Source: Alkalibacterium sp. 20 (lineage in GTDB: Bacteria > Bacillota > Bacilli > Lactobacillales > Carnobacteriaceae_A). From it: DNA of 64,000 nucleotides. The notes beneath the pieces are model-generated. The model was not told where the DNA came from. It saw only the letters and a list, made by a program, of their open reading frames with translations, and searched no databases. How positions within the stretch are numbered: position 1 is the stretch's first letter; every line of letters begins with the position of its first letter. The position numbers and the translations under genes were made by a program. Shown here one piece after another: positions 26,627 through 34,809 of the stretch. The stretch lies in assembly GCF_001885615.1 (NCBI RefSeq), contig NZ_LSRN01000034.1:59353-123352 (forward strand). Reading direction: 5' to 3'.

Positions 26627-27661
26627 TTAATTATTTATTTCATCATTACTGTTTTCTTCGGGTAGTCCTTCTGATGACGGATCTAGTTCAAGGTGTTCAC
26701 GTAATGTACGTCTAGCTTCGTCTAGTGACTCTTCATAAGGATTCCATACGTACAGGTCATGACCGTAGGAAGGGAAATAAACATATTCTGCAGCTCCAGA
26801 GAACTCAACTGATTCAATGTTTTTGCCTGCAGCACTATAATTAGAAGCAACTGTGAGGATTTGCTGACCTGACATATTTGTTTGCAGATTAGGACGAACG
26901 GCGTTAAGAATTGGTGTGAGATTAGTGACTGAATTAAATGATAGAAGTTCTTCGATCACTGCCTCAATCACTTCACGCTGACGGTCTTGTCTACCGAAGT
27001 CACCTCTTGGATCTTGCTTTCTCATCCGAGAATAGCCGAGAGCTTCTTCGCCATTCAACTTTTGAATACCTTCTTCAATGACAATGGCATCAGCCTTTTC
27101 GTTGCTGTCCTGAACAGTGAAGGACAAAGGGGAATCGACAGTTATACCTCCAACGGCATCCACCAGATCGACCAGACCTTCGAAATTCAACGTGGCATAA
27201 AAAGAAATCGGAATCGTTAAGTAATCTTCGGCGAAATCGATTAAACCAGTCATACCAGTAATGGGATAAATGGCATTGAATTTTTCTTGTTCGTTGCTGT
27301 TAGGTAAAGTGATCAAAGTGTCACGTGGAATCGATAATATCTTTGTTGATTCCTCGCCAGGATTGACAGTGGCGACCATTATTGAATCAGATCGCGTGGC
27401 TTCCCCTTCCCCTTCAGCGTCTAAGCCTAGGATGAGGAAAGAGATAGGGTGCAAATCTCTAAGTGAGGCGTCTTGTTCACTGGTGTCTTTTAATTCTTCA
27501 GGTGTATCTTCGTTTACATCTTTAAGAAATTCTCTCACTTCATTAGCATAATAACCGGCAATAATACCGAAAGTTAAAAAAACGAGTACGCCTAGAATTA
27601 GTGAAAGACGTTTCAGCTTTTTAACTCGCTGTTGTTTATCAATATGTTTATCTGATTGCAT
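26627..27661 (-). CDS. LytR-CpsA-Psr (LCP) family protein
   Basis: A 344-residue membrane-anchored enzyme: a short cytoplasmic basic segment, one membrane helix (about 20-42) and an extracellular LCP domain (about 70-300). It shows FLILGLDAEGEGEATRSDSI, SIPRDT, KFNAIYPITG, VDAVGGITVD, the LNGEEALGYSRMRKQDPRGDF block and the RQDRQREVI arginine cluster. LCP proteins move lipid-linked polymers such as teichoic acid or capsule onto peptidoglycan. It is divergent from tagO, whose product starts such polymers. AAGAGG lies ahead of the ATG. Confidence 0.92.
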   Translation of the reverse strand: MQSDKHIDKQQRVKKLKRLSLILGVLVFLTFGIIAGYYANEVREFLKDVNEDTPEELKDTSEQDASLRDLHPISFLILGLDAEGEGEATRSDSIMVATVNPGEESTKILSIPRDTLITLPNSNEQEKFNAIYPITGMTGLIDFAEDYLTIPISFYATLNFEGLVDLVDAVGGITVDSPLSFTVQDSNEKADAIVIEEGIQKLNGEEALGYSRMRKQDPRGDFGRQDRQREVIEAVIEELLSFNSVTNLTPILNAVRPNLQTNMSGQQILTVASNYSAAGKNIESVEFSGAAEYVYFPSYGHDLYVWNPYEESLDEARRTLREHLELDPSSEGLPEENSNDEINN

Positions 27662-27737
27662 GGGGGACCTCTTTTCTAAAGGGGAAAATGAGCAGTATCT
27701 CCTTAATTAGTTTAATCTAGTTATCGTTTAATTGCAA

Positions 27738-27767
27738 TTGTATTTTCAAAGTTTAGAATGCTATAAT
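27738..27767 (+). promoter_or_regulatory. tagO promoter
   Basis: -35 TTGTAT (27738-27743), an 18-base spacer ending in TGC, and -10 TATAAT (27762-27767), an extended -10 about 30 bases before the start codon. Confidence 0.65.
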
Positions 27768-27792
27768 GGGTCCAAAATAGCATGAAAAGAGA

Positions 27793-28887
27793 ATGATAAT
27801 GTTTGATATGTATATTGTATTGCTCGTTAGTATATTTACGATGATATTCTCACTTATATTAACGCCACTGTTTAAACGACTGGCTGACAAGTGGGACATC
27901 GTAGATGATCCGGAGCCAAAAGTAAGAAGAATTCATGAGAAAAGAATGCCGACCATGGGCGGTATAATAATTTATTTGTCATTTTATCTGGCTACCTTTT
28001 TCTTAGTACCCATTCCTTATAATCAGTTGATACCTCTATTCGCAGCCTCTTCAGTTATTATTATAACAGGAATCATTGATGATCTGTTTGAATTATCTCC
28101 GTTGTTAAAATTACTCGGGATAATCACAGCAGCTAGTCTTATCTATTTTTATGGTGACGTCGCGCTGGAAACCATGACATTTCCGTATTTAGGTACGATA
28201 GAATTTGGTTCTTTTCAACTTCCATTTACTATTCTATGGATAGTTGGTTTTACTAACGCCATAAATCTCATAGATGGTCTAGATGGATTAGCCAGCGGGA
28301 TTTCAATGATTGCCCTAACGACGATGGGAATAATCGGTTTCTTTTTTCTAACCATTGAAGAGATCTCTATTTCTGTGATGATTTTTATTCTAGTCGCTGC
28401 CATTGCAGGTTTTTGGCCTTATAATTTTTATCCGGCCAGTATTTTTCTTGGAGATACCGGAGCCTTGTTTTTAGGTTTTATGATAAGTGTGTTTTCTTTA
28501 CAGGGCCTAAAAAATGCAACGCTTATTTCTCTAGGTCTACCTATCATTATCTTAGGTATTCCTGTAACAGATACCTTATTTGCTATGATTAGACGAAAGC
28601 TGAACAAACAATCCATTGCTACCGCAGATAAAAGTCATATTCATCATCGTTTTATGAGTATAGGGTTGTCACATAAGCAAACAGTTTTAGCTATTTATAG
28701 TGTGTCTGCCATCTTTTCAATTATCGCCTTGCTCTATAATTTTTCTACACTCATTGGTTCTGTTTTATTGACACTTTTTGTGATCATAGGGGTTATCTTG
28801 TTTGTAGAACTCATTGGTCTTGTTGGTGAAGATAAACACCCAATTTTGAATATAATTAAAGCGTTCTTACGAAAATTAAATAAATAG
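27793..28887 (+). CDS. tagO: undecaprenyl-phosphate GlcNAc-1-phosphate transferase
   Basis: A 364-residue polytopic MraY/WecA-family enzyme with about eleven membrane segments that moves GlcNAc-1-phosphate onto undecaprenyl phosphate and so starts wall teichoic acid or related polymers. It shows HEKRMPTMGG, the Mg-binding GIIDDLFEL and NAINLIDGLDGLA, FLGDTGALFLGF, and the HIHHR motif near the end. ATG codons at 27793, 27799 and 27805 compete; spacing from AAAGAG favours 27799, but I keep the longest. Confidence 0.9.
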   Translation: MIMFDMYIVLLVSIFTMIFSLILTPLFKRLADKWDIVDDPEPKVRRIHEKRMPTMGGIIIYLSFYLATFFLVPIPYNQLIPLFAASSVIIITGIIDDLFELSPLLKLLGIITAASLIYFYGDVALETMTFPYLGTIEFGSFQLPFTILWIVGFTNAINLIDGLDGLASGISMIALTTMGIIGFFFLTIEEISISVMIFILVAAIAGFWPYNFYPASIFLGDTGALFLGFMISVFSLQGLKNATLISLGLPIIILGIPVTDTLFAMIRRKLNKQSIATADKSHIHHRFMSIGLSHKQTVLAIYSVSAIFSIIALLYNFSTLIGSVLLTLFVIIGVILFVELIGLVGEDKHPILNIIKAFLRKLNK

Positions 28888-28925
28888 AAAACCTCACGAA
28901 TTATAGATAATAATAATTCGTGAGG
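28888..28925. terminator. bidirectional terminator after tagO
   Basis: CCTCACGAATTAT pairs with ATAATTCGTGAGG, with A-rich sequence before and T-rich sequence after. It lies between the convergent tagO and second LCP gene and serves both. Confidence 0.8.
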
Positions 28926-28931
28926 CTTTCT

Positions 28932-29990
28932 TTAATTTATGGTACTACTTGTGCCTGCGGTAGGTTCTTCATCATACGGCATAGACTCTGACGATGTTTC
29001 CGTTTTGTTTAACGAATTTTTTAATTCGTTTTGAATGAGGTTATAACTTTCTGGTTTGATTTCAACTAAATCCATTCCTCGTTCTGTAAAACTGGACCAT
29101 TCAAAGATATGTGTCGTAATCTTAAATGAGTCGTTTAAACCGGTTTGAGCAATAGCCGTCATATCACGCATCCGCAGATTTGTCTGCATATTGCTGCCTA
29201 CTGTCTCAGCTATGCCGGTATATTTAGTGAGTGAATCAAAATTTAATGCTTTTTTTATGATAGCTTCAATAATCAACTGCTGGCGATGACCGCGATTCAC
29301 ATCATTATCAAGCTTGCGTGTGCGTGCTAATGCCAACGCTTCTTCACCGTTCAAAGTCTGTAATCCTTTTTCTAGAGCAATCGAACCCAGCTGATCGTTG
29401 GAATCCATTTCGTTTATCGCAACAGGAACATCCATTTCAATCCCACCGAGTTCATCTATAATATCCAAGAAAGCGGTGAAGTTAAAGGTCGCATAATAAT
29501 GTATAGGCACATCCAGCCATTCTTCAACTGTTTGAACCATAGCGCTCTCTTGTCCGACAGCATAAGCCGCATTGATCCGGTCAAAGCGAATGGTTTCGCC
29601 TTTGTGTTTAATCGGTACGAAGGTATCTCTAGGGATGGAAACCATATTCATCTCGTGTGTCATCGGGTTAATGGTAGCGTAGATGATAGAGTCAGCACGG
29701 GTGGAATCGAGTTGACGGTCTTCATTATTGTCGACACCTAAAAACAAGAATGAAACAGGTTCGTCAATGGGATTAACTTTTTCAATAGGTCCTTGCCGGT
29801 CTATCTCGGCGAATGATGCGTCAATTTCATTTCCAATTGTCGCAAAAAGCTTAGCAAAATAAACTGTACCAATCAATATAATTGTAAATAGTGGAATCAA
29901 GATACTCAAAATGATGCGTTGCTTTTTTTTCTTCTTTCGATTATTCACGTGTGTTCGAGAAAAATTAGACTGATTAGTTTGATAAGACAA
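28932..29990 (-). CDS. second LytR-CpsA-Psr (LCP) family protein
   Basis: A 352-residue LCP ligase with a basic N terminus (NNRKKKKKQR), one membrane helix (about 27-48) and an extracellular LCP domain: FLFLGVDNNEDRQLDSTRADSI, SIPRDTFV, DRINAAYAVG, IDELGGIEMDVP and LNGEEALALARTRKLDNDVNRG. A longer frame reaches 30062, but the AAAGGAG ribosome site lies within it; the TTG at 29990, 8 bases after that site, is the likely start and gives MSYQTNQSN. It is convergent with tagO. Having two LCP genes around tagO suggests that one or more wall polymers are attached here. Confidence 0.9.
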   Translation of the reverse strand: MSYQTNQSNFSRTHVNNRKKKKKQRIILSILIPLFTIILIGTVYFAKLFATIGNEIDASFAEIDRQGPIEKVNPIDEPVSFLFLGVDNNEDRQLDSTRADSIIYATINPMTHEMNMVSIPRDTFVPIKHKGETIRFDRINAAYAVGQESAMVQTVEEWLDVPIHYYATFNFTAFLDIIDELGGIEMDVPVAINEMDSNDQLGSIALEKGLQTLNGEEALALARTRKLDNDVNRGHRQQLIIEAIIKKALNFDSLTKYTGIAETVGSNMQTNLRMRDMTAIAQTGLNDSFKITTHIFEWSSFTERGMDLVEIKPESYNLIQNELKNSLNKTETSSESMPYDEEPTAGTSSTIN

Positions 29991-30150
29991 TAGGGTTACT
30001 CCTTTAAAGTGAGTTGAAAGACGGTCCTTTACTATTATTATGCTAAATGACTCACGTGTCAATATGTGAGGGGAAACTGACTAAATAGAAACAGTCGGTT
30101 TTGACAAGCTGTTCATCATTCGCGCTTGTTTTTTACGATGTCATTTATTT

Positions 30151-30786
30151 TCAATTAGCAACGGGGACTTCTATCCATGCTTTAGCGCCTGTTTCAAAAG
30201 TGGCGTTCCCGCTTGTCCAATTGGTTGTTTCTTCCATGAATAGTTCTGCTTTTTCTATAGGGATAAGACAATTATAGGTTACATCTGCTGTATAATCAGT
30301 GGAATGGATGGTGTAAGCGGACTCCTCTAATATATTCTGAAGTTTAGCACTCACCGGATAGGCGACGGATACAGCAACAAATTGTTGAAGCTGTTTTTCA
30401 ACGATTCCAATATGATTGAGCGCTTCGTTCGTGACTTGTCCGTAGGCTCGAATGAGCCCGCCAGCGCCTAATTTGGTTCCGCCAAAATAGCGAGTGACAA
30501 CAGCCGTGATGTTTTTGACGTTTCTTTTTTTTAAAACTTCCAAGATTGGAACGCCAGCTGTCCCGCTCGGTTCACCATCATCAAAAGCGCGTTGAATGTG
30601 ATCAGACTCACCAATTAAATAAGCATAACAATTGTGACTAGCTTTAGAATGTTCTTTTTTAATCTGTTCAACAAAAGATACAGCTTCTCCTTCAGATTCG
30701 GTGCGCTTAAGTGTGCAAATAAAGCGAGACTTTTTTATATTTATTTCGTGCGAGCCATGTTCACGAATTGTTCGATAATTTTTCAT
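30151..30786 (-). CDS. yigZ: YigZ/IMPACT-family protein
   Basis: A 211-residue protein with the N-terminal UPF0029 (IMPACT) domain: KKSRFICTL, KASHNCYAYLIG, RAFDDGEPSGTAGVPIL, VVTRYFGGTKLGAGGLIRAYG. A C-terminal DUF1949 ferredoxin-like domain (about 135-205) follows. Its molecular role in bacteria is not settled; the eukaryotic relative regulates Gcn2. In Bacillus the homologue yvyE also lies between tagO and the degV-comF genes. Confidence 0.88.
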   Translation of the reverse strand: MKNYRTIREHGSHEINIKKSRFICTLKRTESEGEAVSFVEQIKKEHSKASHNCYAYLIGESDHIQRAFDDGEPSGTAGVPILEVLKKRNVKNITAVVTRYFGGTKLGAGGLIRAYGQVTNEALNHIGIVEKQLQQFVAVSVAYPVSAKLQNILEESAYTIHSTDYTADVTYNCLIPIEKAELFMEETTNWTSGNATFETGAKAWIEVPVAN

Positions 30787-30890
30787 GATTCCGTCCCTTT
30801 CATTTAGTCACAAAGTTGGTGTACAATAGAATACATGCTATAGTATAAGGGTGTTTAAACAGGTGATTTTTAAGGAAGTGAGGTGAAAAA

Positions 30891-31742
30891 ATGCGTACAG
30901 CCATTGTAACAGATAGTACAGCATACTTAAACAAAGAAGAGTATGAAAAGGATAACGTTTATTTCGTCCCGTTGTCTGTCATTTTTAAAAATGAAGTTTT
31001 CAAAGAAGAAGTAGACATTACATCAAATGAATTTTTTGAAAAAGTGAGAGAATGTGAGCAGCTCCCTACCAGTTCGCAACCGACAGTGGGAGAATTAACA
31101 ACGCTGTATCAAGAATTACAAGATGACTATGATGCCATTATCAGTATACATTTATCCGGTCGAATATCTGGAACATTTCAAAATGCTTATAGTGTGGCCA
31201 ACTCTTTAGAAGGCATTACTATTTATCCATATGATTCTGAACTAGCCGGTGCCGGACAAGCCTTTCTTGTGAGAGCTGCAATGAAGTTGGCTAAAGAGGG
31301 ACAATCAATTAATGCAATCATTGACGAGTTAGATAAAATAAAAAAAGAACTAGAGATTTATTTTATTGTTGACGATCTGACTAATTTAATCAAAGGCGGA
31401 CGATTATCGAGAGCTGCAGGTGGCGTAGCAACGGCGCTTAAAATCAAGCCAGTTCTGACTTTTAGAGCAGGAGAAATTGTTGCTTATGACAAAATCAGAA
31501 CTAAAAAGAAAGCCTTGAGAAAAATTGAAGGGTTACTCGAAGAGTCAGTATTAAATAAAGACTATCCTATCGTGGCGACGATCGTTCACGCTTATTGTGA
31601 AGAAGAAGCGCAAGCGTTTAAGGAACATTTGGAAATCAAGTTTCCTACGGTACGATTTACCTCCAGTTTTTTAGGTCCTGTTGTCGGCGTTCATACAGGG
31701 GAAGGCGCCATTGGGATGTCATGGACAAAGGATATCCACTAA
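30891..31742 (+). CDS. DegV-family fatty-acid-binding protein
   Basis: A 283-residue two-domain protein. It shows IVTDSTAYLNKE at the N terminus, TSSQPTVGE with conserved Thr-Ser, HLSGRISGTFQNA, YDSELAGAGQ and LIKGGRLSRAAG. DegV proteins bind a fatty acid and, as FakB subunits, present it to the kinase FakA; whether this copy does so is inferred. It lies between yigZ and comFA, as in Bacillus. GTGAGGTG precedes the ATG, and a terminator follows. Confidence 0.9.
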   Translation: MRTAIVTDSTAYLNKEEYEKDNVYFVPLSVIFKNEVFKEEVDITSNEFFEKVRECEQLPTSSQPTVGELTTLYQELQDDYDAIISIHLSGRISGTFQNAYSVANSLEGITIYPYDSELAGAGQAFLVRAAMKLAKEGQSINAIIDELDKIKKELEIYFIVDDLTNLIKGGRLSRAAGGVATALKIKPVLTFRAGEIVAYDKIRTKKKALRKIEGLLEESVLNKDYPIVATIVHAYCEEEAQAFKEHLEIKFPTVRFTSSFLGPVVGVHTGEGAIGMSWTKDIH

Positions 31743-31770
31743 TTATAATTTGCTATTATACTATTATTTC

Positions 31771-31794
31771 AAAGCATCAATCATTTGATGCTTT
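31771..31794 (+). terminator. degV terminator
   Basis: AAAGCATCAA (31771-31780) pairs with TTGATGCTTT (31785-31794), followed by a run of T. Confidence 0.85.
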
Positions 31795-31871
31795 TTTTTT
31801 ACCCAAAAAAGTGATTTTTTTATTTGTATGTAAATAGTAGTAGTAACCATTTAGTTAAGGGATGAAGAAAA

Positions 31872-33221
31872 ATGCCAGACTATTCGTTAGTATACGGAAG
31901 AAGTTTATTGAAAGAAGAAGTTGGTTTCGAACTGACTGAAGAAATAAAGAGTTCTATTTGTGTTGAACCCGCTTTTGTTATTAGTGACGGAAGTAAAAGG
32001 TGTGCACGCTGTTCAACGCGTTCTGAATTGTCAAAACCTAATCCATGCATATGTGGGAACCATTGTCTCTATTGCAGAGAATGTATTGCTTTAGGTAAAG
32101 TAAGGGAATGCGCTCAGCTGTATTCACTGCCAGAACCTAATCAATATGAATCATACCAAAAACCCTATCTAAAGTGGCATGGGAAATTATCAGAGCAGCA
32201 AAGAGAAGCTTCCAAAGTAATCACCGAAAGCATTAGAGAGCATAAAGAATTAGTCGTTTGGGCTGTCGCAGGTGCCGGTAAAACAGAAATGCTCTTTAAG
32301 GGGATTCAAGGGGCGTTAGAAAGCAATAAACGTGTCTGCATAGCTTCACCTCGTATTGATGTGTGTTTGGAATTGGCCCCGCGGATGCAACGTGTCTTTC
32401 CGGAGATCCCGATTGCTGTATTATACGGGGGAGCAGAAGAAGATTACCGGTACACGCAACTTGTCATTGCGACAACACACCAGTTGTACCGATTTAAAGA
32501 AGCTTTTGATGTGGTTATCATCGATGAGGTGGATGCTTTTCCCTATCACATGAATGCAGCCCTTCATTTTGCTACAAAAAAAGCTCGGAAAACGTTGTCA
32601 AGCCTCATTTACTTAACGGCGACGCCGGATAAGCCTATGCAGAAAAGAATAAAAAACAAGCTGATAGAGGCAGTTATATTACCAGCCAGATATCATGGGT
32701 ATGCTTTGCCAGTTCCAGAAGCTGTTTATCAAAGGAGTGATTCGATCAATTACAAAAAAGGCGAGCACACCCGTTTGATTAAACATATGAAGCGATTGAT
32801 CGCACAAAAAAAGCGTTTTTTGGTCTTCATACCAACGATAGCCTTAATGGAAAAAATACAACCCTTTTTTCAGATGAATTTTCAAAGAGCATCATTTGAA
32901 TGTGTACATTCCAAAGACGCTGACCGGAAAGAAAAGGTGCAAAAAATGAGGAATGGAGAACTGGACTTTTTGATGACCACGACTATTCTGGAACGCGGAG
33001 TTACTTTTGAAAATATTGATGTAATTGTCTGGCGTGCGGATCATCATGTATACACCGAAGCGGCGCTTGTACAAATTTCTGGTAGAGTGGGGAGATCAAA
33101 AAATCATCCAACCGGGAATGTGACGTTTTATCATCAGGACTGGACGCGAGCGATAAAAAAAGCGCTGAAACAAATCAGACAAATGAATCGCTTAGCTCAG
33201 AAAAGAGGGTTGATCCAATGA
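31872..33221 (+). CDS. comFA: ComFA, competence ATP-dependent DNA helicase/translocase
   Basis: A 449-residue superfamily 2 ATPase that helps pull single-stranded DNA through the membrane during natural transformation. An N-terminal four-cysteine zinc region (CARCSTRSE, CICGNHCLYCREC; about 54-85) precedes Walker A AVAGAGKTEM, the DExD box IIDEVDAF, LTATP, and the C-terminal TTTILERGVTFENI and QISGRVGRS motifs. It overlaps comFC by 4 bases. I looked upstream for a ComX-type TACGAATA box and found none. Confidence 0.94.
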   Translation: MPDYSLVYGRSLLKEEVGFELTEEIKSSICVEPAFVISDGSKRCARCSTRSELSKPNPCICGNHCLYCRECIALGKVRECAQLYSLPEPNQYESYQKPYLKWHGKLSEQQREASKVITESIREHKELVVWAVAGAGKTEMLFKGIQGALESNKRVCIASPRIDVCLELAPRMQRVFPEIPIAVLYGGAEEDYRYTQLVIATTHQLYRFKEAFDVVIIDEVDAFPYHMNAALHFATKKARKTLSSLIYLTATPDKPMQKRIKNKLIEAVILPARYHGYALPVPEAVYQRSDSINYKKGEHTRLIKHMKRLIAQKKRFLVFIPTIALMEKIQPFFQMNFQRASFECVHSKDADRKEKVQKMRNGELDFLMTTTILERGVTFENIDVIVWRADHHVYTEAALVQISGRVGRSKNHPTGNVTFYHQDWTRAIKKALKQIRQMNRLAQKRGLIQ

Positions 33222-33910
33222 GTGTGTGTTTATGGTGCCTTGAAAAGGTTGAAGATAGTTTGTCGTTTGCTAATCTTTTTTACCGTAATGTAATGCCCAG
33301 ACAAATGTGTGATCATTGTTATAGTCAATTGAAGCCCGTGAGTAAAGAAACTGTAAAGTGTGCCGGATGTGAAAAAATGTCGGAGGATGATCTCTGTCTG
33401 GATTGCAGAAAATGGAAAAAAACATATCCGGAGTATGATTTTAAACATCGCAGTTTATTTTATTATAATGAATTTGCCAAAGCTTATATGAAAAAATATA
33501 AGGTTATGGGAGATTGCGAACTGTCGTCTTTATTTGCGCTCGAGTTGAAAGCCCACTTGGGACCGCTCTCTAAACAGTCACGTATTATTCCCATTCCGAT
33601 CAGTCAAGGTAGCAAGCAAACAAGAGGTTTCAATCAAGTTGAACTATTATTAGACAGCGCTGAGATCCCGTATATAAGAGCTCTTGAAAACGTAGGGCAA
33701 GGGGAGAAACAGTCCAAGAAAAACAAAGCGGACCGAATGGAAACACAGCAACCATTTATCCTTGAAACTGAGATGGAATCACTTGTTACAGGTGCTTCGG
33801 TACTATTAGTTGACGATCTATATACGACAGGACGAACCTTGTTTCATGCTGCCGATGTCTTGAAACAGTATTCACCCAAGCGCATTGAGACATTTTCTCT
33901 GTTCAGATAA
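33218..33910 (+). CDS. comFC: ComFC, phosphoribosyltransferase-like competence protein
   Basis: A 230-residue protein with N-terminal cysteine pairs (CLWC, CDHC, CAGC, CLDC; likely zinc) and a C-terminal PRTase fold: PIPISQGSKQTRGFNQ and the PRPP-loop-like VLLVDDLYTTGRTL. ComFC is needed for transformation and interacts with ComFA. It starts at the ATGA overlap with comFA, so the two are coupled. Confidence 0.93.
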   Translation: MSVCLWCLEKVEDSLSFANLFYRNVMPRQMCDHCYSQLKPVSKETVKCAGCEKMSEDDLCLDCRKWKKTYPEYDFKHRSLFYYNEFAKAYMKKYKVMGDCELSSLFALELKAHLGPLSKQSRIIPIPISQGSKQTRGFNQVELLLDSAEIPYIRALENVGQGEKQSKKNKADRMETQQPFILETEMESLVTGASVLLVDDLYTTGRTLFHAADVLKQYSPKRIETFSLFR

Positions 33911-33939
33911 TTTAAGTGGTTCAGTAAAGTGTACTTTCG

Positions 33940-33968
33940 TTGAGAAAGGGAACGCTATCATGTATAAT
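33940..33968 (+). promoter_or_regulatory. hpf promoter
   Basis: -35 TTGAGA (33940-33945), a 17-base spacer, and -10 TATAAT (33963-33968). Transcription would start near 33975, about 87 bases before the hpf ATG. Confidence 0.8.
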
Positions 33969-33973
33969 TAAAT

Positions 33974-34032
33974 CAAGCAAACATAATCGGTTTGCTTGGA
34001 GATGGTCTTGGTCAGTGTTTTAAGGTCAAGAC
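33974..34032 (+). promoter_or_regulatory. structured 5' leader of hpf
   Basis: Two hairpins lie in the leader: CAAGCAAAC (33974-33982) with GTTTGCTTG (33990-33998), right at the expected transcript start, and GTCTTG (34005-34010) with CAAGAC (34027-34032). Neither has a T run, so they are not terminators. They may protect the 5' end or regulate translation. Confidence 0.5.
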
Positions 34033-34061
34033 TATACTAGATATTGGAAGGGTGAAGTATT

Positions 34062-34631
34062 ATGCTTAGATACAATGTTAGAGGCGAAAACATTGAGGTG
34101 ACTCAAGCCATAAGAGAATACGTAGAAAAGAAAGTCGGTAAGATTGAGAAATATTTTAATGATGTGCCAGAAGCAAATGCACATGTCAATTTGAAAACTT
34201 ATTCTGATAAAACGGCTAAAGTAGAAGTCACTGTTCCACTCCCATATGTGGTTTTACGTGCGGAGGAAACTTCCCCAGATTTATATGGAAGCGTCGACTT
34301 AGTTGTCGATAAATTAGAACGCCAAATGAGAAAATATAAAACAAAAATCAACCGTAAGAATCGTCGTACACAAGGTGTGGATGTGCCTCAGCCCACTGAC
34401 TCTGATTTATGGGCAGACTTAAACATGGATGACGACGATGATTTAGAATTAAGCGCATCGATTGTTCGAACAAAACGTTTAAGCCTGAAACCAATGGATG
34501 CCGAAGAGGCTGTCCTGCAAATGGATATGTTGGGTCATAACTTCTTTATTTTTGAAGATGCTGATACTAATGGTACTAGTATCGTTTATAAACGTAATGA
34601 TGGGAAATACGGATTAATTGAAACAGATTAA
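34062..34631 (+). CDS. hpf: ribosome hibernation promoting factor, long form
   Basis: A 189-residue protein. The N-terminal S30AE domain (about 1-100; NVRGENIEVTQAIREYVEKK) binds the 30S decoding centre. The C-terminal domain (about 128-188; VRTKRLSLKPMDAEEAVLQM, LGHNFFIFEDAD) dimerises and joins two ribosomes into a 100S particle during starvation. The acidic DDDDDLEL linker is typical. It has its own promoter and terminator and lies before secA, as in Bacillus. Confidence 0.95.
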   Translation: MLRYNVRGENIEVTQAIREYVEKKVGKIEKYFNDVPEANAHVNLKTYSDKTAKVEVTVPLPYVVLRAEETSPDLYGSVDLVVDKLERQMRKYKTKINRKNRRTQGVDVPQPTDSDLWADLNMDDDDDLELSASIVRTKRLSLKPMDAEEAVLQMDMLGHNFFIFEDADTNGTSIVYKRNDGKYGLIETD

Positions 34632-34640
34632 TTTCAACAA

Positions 34641-34670
34641 AAAGGCGAGCGAATATGCTCGTCTTTTTTT
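34641..34670 (+). terminator. hpf terminator
   Basis: AAGGCGAGC pairs with GCTCGTCTT (one G-T pair), followed by a run of seven T at 34664-34670. Confidence 0.85.
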
Positions 34671-34721
34671 ATTGGAAAATTTTGAAACAGTTGTCTATAT
34701 TTATGGGAACAAGTCTTTTAT

Positions 34722-34750
34722 TTGAACCTGAATAATGGTACAATTATAAG
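34722..34750 (+). promoter_or_regulatory. secA promoter
   Basis: -35 TTGAAC (34722-34727), a 17-base spacer, and -10 TATAAG (34745-34750), about 60 bases before the secA ATG. Confidence 0.65.
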
Positions 34751-34809
34751 GTATGATATATTCCAGAAGTATAGTAGTAGAAATGAAACGATAGAGGAGA
34801 TTTGTATTC

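Noticed and set aside
31800..31871. ComX-type competence box upstream of comFA
   Set aside because: No TACGAATA or near match is present at a promoter position.
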